NCBI GenBank assembly: GCA_029933495.1
Contig: JAOZOC010000021.1
Location: forward strand, 791-12,891
Source of the DNA: Bacteroidales bacterium
GTDB lineage: Bacteria > Bacteroidota > Bacteroidia > Bacteroidales > JAADJA01
DNA: 12,101 bases
Direction of reading: 5' to 3'
Positions 1-7,604 of this stretch are shown here, in pieces (positions within the stretch are counted from its first letter, which is position 1; the number at the start of each line of letters is the position of its first letter). A program made the translations under genes and the position numbers. A model generated the notes under the pieces. That model was not told the origin of the DNA. It ran no database searches and saw only the letters and a program-made list of their open reading frames with translations.

Positions 1-840
1 AATAAAGATAAAAGGAATAATTTCCTAATAATCACAACCAACTCTCTTGTGATGTTCATACTTTCCTATTTTGCTGTTTATATTATAAGTCAGTTCATTA
101 TAATATGGGTCGCAATGTCTTTTGATTACGAAACTATTCTTTTTTATTACAAAGTTTACTATGATATTGACACGGGAGACTGGACTGCTGATTCAGTAAA
201 GATACTCTACAGCCTGGCCCCTCTCACCGGTTTACTTCTCGGAACAATCTTTATCACAATATATAGTACTTTCAAAAATGAACGAGGAATTCTAAAACTA
301 TTTTTCCTTTGGGGTTTTATACATGGAATGATAATGTTTTTTGGCGCACTATTGATGGGAACATTACTCAACAAGGATTTTGGCTGGGTGATAGCTTATC
401 TTTACTATCGCGATACTGGCAAAATGATATTTTCAATTCTTGCAATATTTGCACTGGTTGCGATTGGACGTGGTGTATCAAAATCATTCTTAATATCCGG
501 CAATTCTTACTTTAACTTTATAGACAAAAGTAACCACAAATTATTACTTTTTAGTCAGGTGGTGTTTCCTGCAATTTTTGGATCTGCTATTTTAATTTTA
601 CTAAAATTCCCAAATGATTTGTATTATGGTTCTTTGGATCAGGCATTGTTTGAAGGGTTAAAACTTAGCACTATCATTCTGGTATTACTTCCGGTACTTT
701 TTACATTTGCTTCATTTGAGGCTATCTATTTTGATGAAGAACCTCGTAAAATCCGTCTGTTATGGAAGTTTATGATTGCTGCTATTGTTATTTTGTTTTT
801 GTGGAGATTCGGGCTTGCTAGTGGTATTGAATTCAGGTAG
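1..840 (+). CDS. Multi-pass membrane protein of unknown function, probably 5'-truncated by the window edge
   Basis: I do not recognise this family. The frame has no stop between base 1 and the TAG at 838-840, so the gene probably begins left of the window. The first possible in-window starts are an adjacent GTG (49) and ATG (52), and neither has a purine-rich ribosome site before it. Counting from 49, the product is very hydrophobic with about seven predicted membrane spans (near residues 3-22, 50-70, 83-105, 124-142, 167-186, 204-222 and 241-259). The loops are short, and there is no enzyme motif I can name. A Gly/His/Met-rich span (GFIHGMIMFFGALLMG) is the most distinctive part. It converges on the spermidine-synthase-like gene with only 18 bases between the stop codons, too short for a clear terminator. 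The coding call is secure; the function is unknown. Confidence 0.8.
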   Translation, partial: NKDKRNNFLIITTNSLVMFILSYFAVYIISQFIIIWVAMSFDYETILFYYKVYYDIDTGDWTADSVKILYSLAPLTGLLLGTIFITIYSTFKNERGILKLFFLWGFIHGMIMFFGALLMGTLLNKDFGWVIAYLYYRDTGKMIFSILAIFALVAIGRGVSKSFLISGNSYFNFIDKSNHKLLLFSQVVFPAIFGSAILILLKFPNDLYYGSLDQALFEGLKLSTIILVLLPVLFTFASFEAIYFDEEPRKIRLLWKFMIAAIVILFLWRFGLASGIEFR

Positions 841-858
841 CACTCAACTATTCCTGTT

Positions 859-2355
859 TTATTTTAATGCCTTTGAAGTATAATACTCAACAGGAGCGTA
901 TTCATCAGTCAAAACAGGAAGATTTTGCGGAATTTTCATTTCCAGCTTGTGGCTCAAAAACTCATTAAGCTCCCTGTTTGCATCTGTCATTGAAAACTGT
1001 TTATTTGTTTTTAATCCTACCAGCATAAAATTCTGAAAACAGGTCTTTTGCTCCTCATCCGGATCGGGATACTTAACAGCAAAAAGAAGTACCTGAGAGA
1101 AAACACTTTTATATGTTGCAAGTTCAGCACGCAGGAAATAGTCTGTTTTATCTGTGAGGCTTGATATGATATTTGCCAATACAATTCCATCAGGAGAAAG
1201 ATTGTCATATATTGCTTCAATAGCCTCTTTTGTGGTTAACTGAAAAGGAACAGTAATAACCGATTTATAAGCATCCATCAAAACGGCATCATATTTTTTA
1301 ATCCTCCTGTTAAGAAAAGTTCTCCCATCTTCATGATAGACATTCAGGTAGGGACTATCTGGCAGATTAAAATGCTGTTTTGCCAGTGATGTAAGCTCAG
1401 GATCTATCTCTACAACATCAATTTTTCTTCCCGGATAGTTCCTTAAAAAATATTTTGGAAAAGCATACCCCGATCCTCCTATCATCAGCACTTTATTAAA
1501 ATCAGGCTTAAAATGCTCAATAAGTTTGTAATATTTCAGAACTTCAAATACCAGCCCGCTATCTGTATCAGTGTACATTGCCGAACTCCTTTCATCGTTA
1601 ATCAGTAACATCTTAATAGGACGATTTGTTGCCTTATCAGTTGTATTGTATATTATTACTCGGTTATATTGAGTGTCAACATCTAAATAGTTCTTCTCCT
1701 GAGTGTATATTTTACTCCAAAAGAGAACAATAACAATGATAAAAATTGCTGGTACAGATGCCTGGACAGGTTTTTTATCCAGAAAAAACAGTAAAATAGA
1801 AAATAGACAAAGCGTTGCAGGAAGAATAAACAAAATATTAGCAAATCCCATCACCGGGAGCAAAATAAATCCTGCTAAAAAAGTACCTACAATGCTTCCA
1901 ATAGTTGACAGCGCATATAGATTTCCGATAGAAGCACCAGAGTTTTCCAGATTTAAAATTTTAAGCTTAACAGTATAAGGTAAAACCATTCCAAGAAAAA
2001 CACTTGCCGGTCCAAAAAGGACAATGGAAGATATAACAGTTTTAATTCTAAAATCAGGGATATATTTAACAATTCTACTTAACAGGTAATTGTTACCGAC
2101 AGCAGTAATTAAGATAAAGAAAGCACCTATCAACAACATCCATGACAAAACAGCAGTATCAGCCTTTTTAACAGACAACTGGCCTCCAAGCCAATATCCA
2201 AGGCTAAGACTACCCATAACAATACCGATTAAACTTGTCCAAACAAAAATTGATGTCCCAAAAAATGGACCAAGGACACGGGAGCCAGCTATCTCAAATA
2301 TCATTGTTATTGTGCCTGCAAGGAAAACTATGGTCCCAAGTATGTATCTCTTCAT
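859..2355 (-). CDS. Membrane-fused spermidine-synthase-like protein (fused MFS-type/spermidine synthase)
   Basis: The N-terminal ~215 residues form about seven membrane helices, with the pattern usual for these fusions (FEIAGSRVLGPFFGTS near 20-35). The C-terminal half is a Rossmann methyltransferase-like domain of the spermidine synthase type. It shows GGSGYAFPK (293-301) for nucleotide binding, VEIDPE (315-320) with the acidic residues that bind the ribose of decarboxylated SAM in true SpeE, EDGRTFL (342-348), and an Asp in DAYKS (361-365) at the catalytic position. DEYAPVEY (484-491) closes the protein. Such fusions are widespread, and their substrate is mostly unproven, so true spermidine synthesis is inferred only. 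The ATG overlaps the stop of the carboxypeptidase gene by one base (TAATG), which implies co-transcription and translational coupling. The 498-residue length is typical of the single-domain-repeat version of this family. Confidence 0.88.
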   Translation of the reverse strand: MKRYILGTIVFLAGTITMIFEIAGSRVLGPFFGTSIFVWTSLIGIVMGSLSLGYWLGGQLSVKKADTAVLSWMLLIGAFFILITAVGNNYLLSRIVKYIPDFRIKTVISSIVLFGPASVFLGMVLPYTVKLKILNLENSGASIGNLYALSTIGSIVGTFLAGFILLPVMGFANILFILPATLCLFSILLFFLDKKPVQASVPAIFIIVIVLFWSKIYTQEKNYLDVDTQYNRVIIYNTTDKATNRPIKMLLINDERSSAMYTDTDSGLVFEVLKYYKLIEHFKPDFNKVLMIGGSGYAFPKYFLRNYPGRKIDVVEIDPELTSLAKQHFNLPDSPYLNVYHEDGRTFLNRRIKKYDAVLMDAYKSVITVPFQLTTKEAIEAIYDNLSPDGIVLANIISSLTDKTDYFLRAELATYKSVFSQVLLFAVKYPDPDEEQKTCFQNFMLVGLKTNKQFSMTDANRELNEFLSHKLEMKIPQNLPVLTDEYAPVEYYTSKALK

Positions 2356-4067
2356 TATTTCTTTATAATCTTTTTATTTATTGAAACTCCATCATTTGTA
2401 ATTCTGACAAAATACACACCCAAAGAAAACTTAGCTAATTCGATTATTAAACTTGTGTTCTCCGAAAACTTATCATCTCCGCAGTAAACTTCTTCACCGG
2501 ACACAGAAATTAATGAAACTGAACAATTCAATTGTTCTTTCCCTGAATAAGTAATAGTCAGAAAACCGGATGCAGGGTTTGGAGATAAAACAAAAAGGCT
2601 GTTTAGTTTATTTTCGTCTATCCCTGTATTTTTCTCCATTGAAACATTTAAAAATATTGTTTCATAGTTTGAAATGCTTTTCGATTCTATTATTTTATCG
2701 TGATATCCATTTGCAGAAAACTTTAAATCGTATGTGCCTGCAAAAACAGGTCTGTAAAAATCTCCGAGATCTTCCCCTGCAAAAACAAAAGAATTGTCCA
2801 GATCATGATTTATCAGTGTAACTTTTGCATTTACAGGTTCACCTGTTTCCGAATTAGTTACAGTTCCCTGAAATCCATATAAAACTTGTTTCATATAATT
2901 CAAAAAGGACCTGTAGTTATACTCCCAAAAAAGAGGTAATTTATTCTCTATAAGGATATAAGTGTTCGACATTTCAAGTGTAAATTCACGGCAGCCGGCA
3001 AAATAATTCATATAGTCTTGTCTACCACCGCTGATTGTGTACCAGGCATAACCGTTTGTTATTCCATTATCATATTGAGTCATATAGCCGGAAGGAGAGT
3101 ATATATGAGCTGTGTCGGCATATTCGCGGCAGACAAACTGCCACCAGTCGTCATCAGCATGAAGTTTTGAGGTATCCCAGGGGTAATTGCATACCTCCGT
3201 ACCTGCATGTAAGTTGGCTGACAAAGTAAACTGAATGCTATCGGCAAGGTGCATAAAAGCTTCCGTCTCAGGCTGCCATTCGTTGCCATCAGGATGAGGG
3301 CCGTCTTCAGGGTCAGGGTAATTTCTGTTCAGATCAATATTATTGCCATTGTATCTTGTCGCTCCCCAAACACTGCTATTTCCCATAGCAAAGGTGCCGT
3401 CAGGATTGGCAAGAGGATTGATCCATATTTCTGAATTGGTAACCAGATTAGTTATTGCATTATCACTACCATAGTTTGTAAGTAAATAATCAATAAGATG
3501 AAGCATTAACACATAGCCGCCCGTTTCATCACCATGCATTGTTGATGTGTACATAAACCGTGGCTCCGCCTCACCGGTACTTACATTATCTGTAATTTTT
3601 GCAAAAAGGAGTTTTCTTCCTTCAACGGTTATCCCGATATTTACAATTTTACATAAGTCAGGGTAATTAGCTTCAAACTGATACATAATATCAACATAAG
3701 ACTCATAAGTCGGATAAAAATCCCATTCATCAATACTTTCAATATTAACCTTTCCTTTCATTACGGGTTTGTGTAGCAAACCGGGTGCAGTTAAGACCTC
3801 AAAATCAATATTAAGATCAAGAAAATCACCGAACTGCTTTTTATTTGCATAGGCATATATCCACTTCCCGTTTGAATTTCTATCAACAGTTACAGCATTA
3901 TTCAGTTTCAAATCTGAGGTTGATTTATTTTGAAATCTGAAGTAAACCTCTCCCCTCTCATTAAGTGTGTTATATGCATTATTTATATCATCAGGGATTT
4001 GAGCATATCCGGAAAAGCTCATAATAAAAAAACAGAGACCCAGTATAGCAAATCTAAAATCATTCAT
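2355..4067 (-). CDS. Secreted M14 zinc carboxypeptidase with TTR-like domain and T9SS C-terminal sorting signal
   Basis: The protein has a Sec signal peptide (residues 1-22, ending ...SGYA-Q), so it is exported. The peptidase domain (about 120-395) shows the M14 zinc ligands H178 and E181 in MHGDE and H287 in NLHAGTE. It also has the substrate-binding block NNIDLNRNYP (242-251) and the catalytic Glu E365 in EFTLEMS. A carboxypeptidase-regulatory-like (transthyretin-like) beta domain follows (about 398-475), as in the M14 carboxypeptidase N/E/D group. The last ~80 residues (from FVLSPNPASG at 492 to the KK end) are a T9SS type A sorting domain with the SPNPA, LGVYFVRI and terminal Lys features. 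It should therefore cross the outer membrane and be cell-surface bound or released. Exopeptidase activity is a family expectation; specificity (basic or neutral C-terminal residues) cannot be read here. It is the first gene of a two-gene unit. Confidence 0.93.
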   Translation of the reverse strand: MNDFRFAILGLCFFIMSFSGYAQIPDDINNAYNTLNERGEVYFRFQNKSTSDLKLNNAVTVDRNSNGKWIYAYANKKQFGDFLDLNIDFEVLTAPGLLHKPVMKGKVNIESIDEWDFYPTYESYVDIMYQFEANYPDLCKIVNIGITVEGRKLLFAKITDNVSTGEAEPRFMYTSTMHGDETGGYVLMLHLIDYLLTNYGSDNAITNLVTNSEIWINPLANPDGTFAMGNSSVWGATRYNGNNIDLNRNYPDPEDGPHPDGNEWQPETEAFMHLADSIQFTLSANLHAGTEVCNYPWDTSKLHADDDWWQFVCREYADTAHIYSPSGYMTQYDNGITNGYAWYTISGGRQDYMNYFAGCREFTLEMSNTYILIENKLPLFWEYNYRSFLNYMKQVLYGFQGTVTNSETGEPVNAKVTLINHDLDNSFVFAGEDLGDFYRPVFAGTYDLKFSANGYHDKIIESKSISNYETIFLNVSMEKNTGIDENKLNSLFVLSPNPASGFLTITYSGKEQLNCSVSLISVSGEEVYCGDDKFSENTSLIIELAKFSLGVYFVRITNDGVSINKKIIKK

Positions 4068-4084
4068 TATTATTATTTTTGGTG

Positions 4085-4092
4085 CAAAATTA
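4085..4092 (-). promoter_or_regulatory. Possible -7 element of the carboxypeptidase promoter
   Basis: On the minus strand this reads TAATTTTG, an exact fit to the Bacteroidota -7 form TAnnTTTG, about 18 bases before the ATG at 4067. No TTG/TTTG is found at the expected -33 distance, so the match is only half of a promoter. It lies in the 73-base gap between divergent genes. Confidence 0.4.
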
Positions 4093-4140
4093 AGAAAAGT
4101 GTTCGGTTTAATAAGGATTTTATAGTGTGAATATTAATTA

Positions 4141-4938
4141 ATGTCATACCAAATCCGGGCAGTTCAACTTTTGGTTAATAAAATATTCGTAAGTTTGTTG
4201 TCTTTATGGCCTGAAAAATTGACACTAATAGCAGATAATTTTCTATTATTAATAAACTTAAATGAAATGGCAATAAGAAAGGAATCGAAAAAGCTGCAAT
4301 TGCTTGCAAAGAAATCTTTGTTAAAAACCGGAGACGTTGATCATGCAGATTGGAATTACAAGCCGGTGCTTGGGATTATTTCCCGTGCCAGATTTAACCT
4401 TATTAAGAAGTTATTAGAAAACAAACAAGGCAAGCGATTATTGGAAATTGGCTATGGAAGTGGCATTTTTTTCCCTGAGCTGGCAAAGTATGGAGAGAAT
4501 ATCTATGGAATTGATGTTCATAATGAGGAACAAGAAGTCGCCAAAATACTTACTGATAACAACATCGCTGCTGAACTCGTTTCGGGTGTCGCTGAAAAAA
4601 TGCCCTGGCCTGATAATTTTTTTGATTTTATTATTGCCGTTAGTACATTGGAATTTGTCAGCGATCTTGAAGCCGTTTGCGGTGAAATAAAGCGAATGCT
4701 CAAACCACAGGGAAGCTTTTTTATGGTAACTCCTGGAAAATCGGCAATTCTTGATTTTGGGCTAAAAGTATTTACTGGAGAAAGTGCTAAGAAAGACTTT
4801 GATAACAGGCGTGATTTAATTTTACCGGCTGTATGTAATAATTTTAATATTAAACAGGAAAAAAACTGGCCGTCTTGCTGTCAGTTATCTCCTATAAAGG
4901 TTTATACTGCCTTAGAATTAGAATTGAAAAATAGCTGA
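4141..4938 (+). CDS. Class I SAM-dependent methyltransferase (Methyltransf_11-like)
   Basis: The core fold is clear. Motif I is LLEIGYGSG (100-108), followed by the acidic strand end IYGIDVHNE (D125) that would hold the SAM ribose. The post-II segment is MPWPDNFFDFIIAVSTLEFV (154-173), and LKPQGSFFMVTPG (187-199) is the usual strand 5 motif. This places it with UbiE/BioC-like small-molecule methyltransferases, but the substrate cannot be named. An N-terminal ~95-residue extension holds a hydrophobic helix (about 8-40), which may be a lipid- or membrane-facing lid. I chose ATG 4141; an in-frame ATG at 4267 (residue 43) is the alternative, and neither has a good ribosome site. It stands alone: divergent from the carboxypeptidase and convergent with the glycosyltransferase operon. 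The methyltransferase call is sure; the pathway is unknown. Confidence 0.85.
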   Translation: MSYQIRAVQLLVNKIFVSLLSLWPEKLTLIADNFLLLINLNEMAIRKESKKLQLLAKKSLLKTGDVDHADWNYKPVLGIISRARFNLIKKLLENKQGKRLLEIGYGSGIFFPELAKYGENIYGIDVHNEEQEVAKILTDNNIAAELVSGVAEKMPWPDNFFDFIIAVSTLEFVSDLEAVCGEIKRMLKPQGSFFMVTPGKSAILDFGLKVFTGESAKKDFDNRRDLILPAVCNNFNIKQEKNWPSCCQLSPIKVYTALELELKNS

Positions 4939-5000
4939 CCCATACAAACTCTGCCTTGACTATTCTTTGTTACTAAAAAAAAAGTTTCAAATACTAAATT

Positions 5001-6533
5001 TTATTTGGGAATAATAACTCTCTTTAACACAAGACCGGGCGGGAATTGCCTTTCCATTTCAATATTAAAGTTCGCTGATATATATTCATTCAGCATTTCA
5101 TATTTATATTGGATTTCGTATCTCTTCTCTATTGAATTGTTAACAACAGAATCGGTCTCAGTTGTCGCTAACCAGAAGCCATTTTCAATATTATTAACAG
5201 TAAACAAACTATCAAGCTGCTCGGGACTTGATAAAACCCATTTTTTCCTATTGAAATATGAATCAAAATCAATATTCTCAGGTATTGAAATGACTTTATG
5301 GTTGGGGACTCCGTATTTTAAAATAAGGGCTATATCATATCTAAAACAAAAAACCGGCTTGTTCTCCTTATCATTGGTTTTTATAAAATTTGATAAATTT
5401 TCATATTGGATTCCTTTTGGTTTGGCAATACTATAACGGACAAAGTTAAAAGCTATATTTCCGGTAATAACCAGCATCAGTATTGCATATCTGATTTTCA
5501 CCGACTTAATTGCATTTAGTAATAATGCCAATACAAAAATTTCAGGTAAAACAAGAGAAATAGAATGTCTTTGTGCAATATTTCGTTCATCTGTAATAAA
5601 AAGTACAAAGGTAAAAAGGACTAGCTGAACAGGTAGAAGGATAATAAAATAATTCTTTCGACTAATTATGGACTTTACATTTCTACGTATAAAAAAAAGA
5701 ATAATGGCAAAAAACACTGCAAAAAAAACAAGCTTCAATATCCCTGAATTAAAATAGTTAAGAAATGAAAACAAATAATAGGACAGCTTTTTAAATTGAA
5801 AGGCAAGTATATCTGATAATGATAGTGTTGCACTGTTATGGTATGAGTGAATAGACATCTGCTCCGAAACGTTTATTAACAGGAAAACAGTTCCCAGAAC
5901 AGGTATTATCATATCCGAAAGATATAACCTGGCAATTTCCCATTTCCTGTTAATTATCAGGAAAACAAAATTTCCGATTAGAAGAAATGCGAGATAGTAC
6001 TGAATATAAACCGACAATAATGCAACACCCGAAAACAAAAGCCTTTTATAAAGTGATGGCTTATGTTTAGAGGTGTAAATTTCTAAAAACAAACATATTA
6101 AAAGAATTGCAAAAAGCAATGCCAGCCCATAAACTCTTATCTCCAATGCTGCCCAAAGTACAACAGTGTTAGAGGCGAAGAGCAGTGCAATTAAAAAAGG
6201 ATGAATAGCATTTATATATTTTTGGGATAATATGTAAACTAAAAAAGCAGAGATTGTAATAGTAATTATTGAGAACAGACGTGCAAAGAAGATCGAATCA
6301 TTGATAAATCGCCAAATTCTTAAGATAACAAAATAGAGAGGGGGTTGTCCCTCAAAATTTATTGCTCTGTTCCAGACCTGAGTGATACTTGCAGAAGTCG
6401 TATTCAATGTATAAGCTTCGTCAAGCCAGATAAATTGCGTTAATGAAATAATAATGGCAATAATAAAAAAAATGAAAGCAATGAATATTGCATATAATAC
6501 GCTGGTTCTATAAAAGTGTTCATTCCTAATCAT
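5001..6533 (-). CDS. GT-C type polytopic glycosyltransferase (GT39/ArnT-like)
   Basis: The 510-residue protein has about ten membrane helices and a soluble C-terminal region (from about 385). After the first helix comes WLDEAYT (36-42), the first-loop acidic motif of lipid-phosphate-sugar-dependent GT-C enzymes (PMT/ArnT type), where the Asp/Glu pair sits at the active site. EGQPPLYF (61-68) matches the second conserved block (xPPLYY) of this superfamily. The family takes a sugar from a polyprenyl-phosphate donor and places it on a protein, lipid or glycan on the outer face of the inner membrane; the acceptor here is unknown. The gene is last in its operon, and its ATG lies inside the 3' end of the preceding GT2 gene (8-base overlap). 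This tight coupling fits a donor-synthase/transferase pair. Confidence 0.85.
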   Translation of the reverse strand: MIRNEHFYRTSVLYAIFIAFIFFIIAIIISLTQFIWLDEAYTLNTTSASITQVWNRAINFEGQPPLYFVILRIWRFINDSIFFARLFSIITITISAFLVYILSQKYINAIHPFLIALLFASNTVVLWAALEIRVYGLALLFAILLICLFLEIYTSKHKPSLYKRLLFSGVALLSVYIQYYLAFLLIGNFVFLIINRKWEIARLYLSDMIIPVLGTVFLLINVSEQMSIHSYHNSATLSLSDILAFQFKKLSYYLFSFLNYFNSGILKLVFFAVFFAIILFFIRRNVKSIISRKNYFIILLPVQLVLFTFVLFITDERNIAQRHSISLVLPEIFVLALLLNAIKSVKIRYAILMLVITGNIAFNFVRYSIAKPKGIQYENLSNFIKTNDKENKPVFCFRYDIALILKYGVPNHKVISIPENIDFDSYFNRKKWVLSSPEQLDSLFTVNNIENGFWLATTETDSVVNNSIEKRYEIQYKYEMLNEYISANFNIEMERQFPPGLVLKRVIIPK

Positions 6534-7566
6534 TTGACTTTTGTATTTCTCTTAGTATTTTCGTATCCAGATTAAAAGTCTCTTCGAAATATCGTTTATT
6601 CTGCAACGAAAGAAATCCAAGACTAAGAAACTGTATCGCAATTAGAAGCACACCTCCTCCAACAAAGAAAGCGTGAGGTCTTGCTTTAAAAGTAACAGCA
6701 ATAGCCTCCGATAGTTTAGCATCAAAATAATCTGACACAGGAACAATTTCAGGCAATACATTGAAAATATTAATCACTGTCCAAATAAAGATATAAAGAA
6801 ATATTATTGACATAATTATTCCGACTAAGAAAAAGAAAAAATATGGGCGAAAAATAAAGCCTGACATAAAGCCTGAGAAGATCCCTCTCAATATCCTAAT
6901 CCCAGACATTCTGGCTGCTCCGGCTTTATTTTGAAAACTCCAGTCGAGATGAGCAGGTATTTCAACTATCCTTGCCCTTAGTATAAAGGCTTTATAGATC
7001 ATTTCCGGATTAATTTCATAATCCATTGCTTTAAGATTAAGTGACCTTAAAAAATCTGCTCGAAATGCTCTGACCATTCCTGTGTAAGTACTCAACTTCT
7101 TTTGTGCTGTAATCGACATTATCCTGTTAACAACCTTACTATACATCAACCTTCTGCTAGGGACACCAGTCACTTTTCCACCCTTCATATATGGAGATGC
7201 GATAACCATCTCGGCATCAGTTTCTAAAATTTTATCCAATAATAATCCGATATGATTAGGGCTGTAACTCAGATCAAGATCATAAGTCACAATGTATTCA
7301 CCTGTAGTATTTTCAAATCCGGTTCGAAGAGCAGCACCAAGATTTTTATTAAGTTTATGGTGGATTACTTTTAAATTTGATCTTTTATCAATATATTTTT
7401 CAGCTAGTTCGCCGGTATTATCCCAACTCCCATCATTAATAATGATTACTTCCCATTTGAAAGAATCTTTTGTATCAAGATATGAAAAAATTGTATCTAA
7501 TGAGGACTCTATAATAGCCTCTTCATTGTACACAGGAATTATCAAAGAAACAGTTTTCATATTCAT
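6526..7566 (-). CDS. Family 2 glycosyltransferase, polyprenyl-phosphate-sugar synthase (DPM1/GtrB-like)
   Basis: The GT-A domain begins with SLIIPVYNEE (7-16), followed by IINDGSWDNT (42-51) for nucleotide-sugar binding and NLGAALRTGFENTTGEY (75-91). The DxD-type metal motif sits in TYDLDLSYSP (94-103). Later conserved parts are GMVRAFRADFL (163-173) and the acidic DYEINPE (182-188). Two C-terminal membrane hairpin segments (about 241-266 and 298-322) resemble GtrB-like enzymes, which load a sugar from a nucleotide donor onto undecaprenyl phosphate at the cytoplasmic face. The sugar is unknown. The start is doubtful: AAGG (7571-7568) is one base from ATG 7566 but seven bases from the in-frame ATG at 7560, so the protein may begin MKTVSLII, two residues shorter. 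Its stop overlaps the GT-C gene. Confidence 0.9.
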   Translation of the reverse strand: MNMKTVSLIIPVYNEEAIIESSLDTIFSYLDTKDSFKWEVIIINDGSWDNTGELAEKYIDKRSNLKVIHHKLNKNLGAALRTGFENTTGEYIVTYDLDLSYSPNHIGLLLDKILETDAEMVIASPYMKGGKVTGVPSRRLMYSKVVNRIMSITAQKKLSTYTGMVRAFRADFLRSLNLKAMDYEINPEMIYKAFILRARIVEIPAHLDWSFQNKAGAARMSGIRILRGIFSGFMSGFIFRPYFFFFLVGIIMSIIFLYIFIWTVINIFNVLPEIVPVSDYFDAKLSEAIAVTFKARPHAFFVGGGVLLIAIQFLSLGFLSLQNKRYFEETFNLDTKILREIQKSND

Positions 7567-7587
7567 ACCTTGTTTATAATTATTATT

Positions 7588-7602
7588 GAAAATTTGATTT
7601 TC
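7588..7602. repeat. Small perfect inverted repeat between SGNH and GT2 genes
   Basis: GAAAAT and ATTTTC arms enclose a three-base loop in the 38-base gap between cistrons. The stem is only six AT-rich pairs, and on the minus strand no clear U-tract follows. It could be a minor intercistronic hairpin or chance in AT-rich DNA. Confidence 0.3.
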
Positions 7603-7604
7603 TA

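Noticed and set aside
852..896. CCTGTT and AACAGG inverted copies near the end of the convergent genes
   Set aside because: They are six bases long and separated by more than 25 bases, with one copy inside coding sequence; likely chance.
1703..2368. Two plus-strand open frames of 91 and 92 codons
   Set aside because: Both are antisense to the membrane half of the spermidine-synthase-like gene, with no start context or domain.
2570..3434. Several 60-83 codon open frames on both strands inside the carboxypeptidase gene
   Set aside because: They overlap well-supported catalytic and sorting domains in the M14 frame and show no family features.
4965..4991. Possible hairpin TTTG-tt-ACT / AGT-tt-CAAA around a run of nine A, between convergent genes
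   Set aside because: The stem has a 2x2 internal mismatch and no GC-rich core; the following T-rich bases are weak, so a terminator call is not supported.
5005..5436. A 143-codon plus-strand open frame
   Set aside because: It lies wholly antisense to the 3' part of the GT-C gene, whose protein features are clear; composition reads as the complement of that gene and no motif is seen.
6651..6670. GGAGGAGGTG on the minus strand resembling a strong Shine-Dalgarno
   Set aside because: It encodes the Val-Gly-Gly-Gly-Val stretch in the second membrane span of the GT2 protein, and no start codon of a plausible gene follows.
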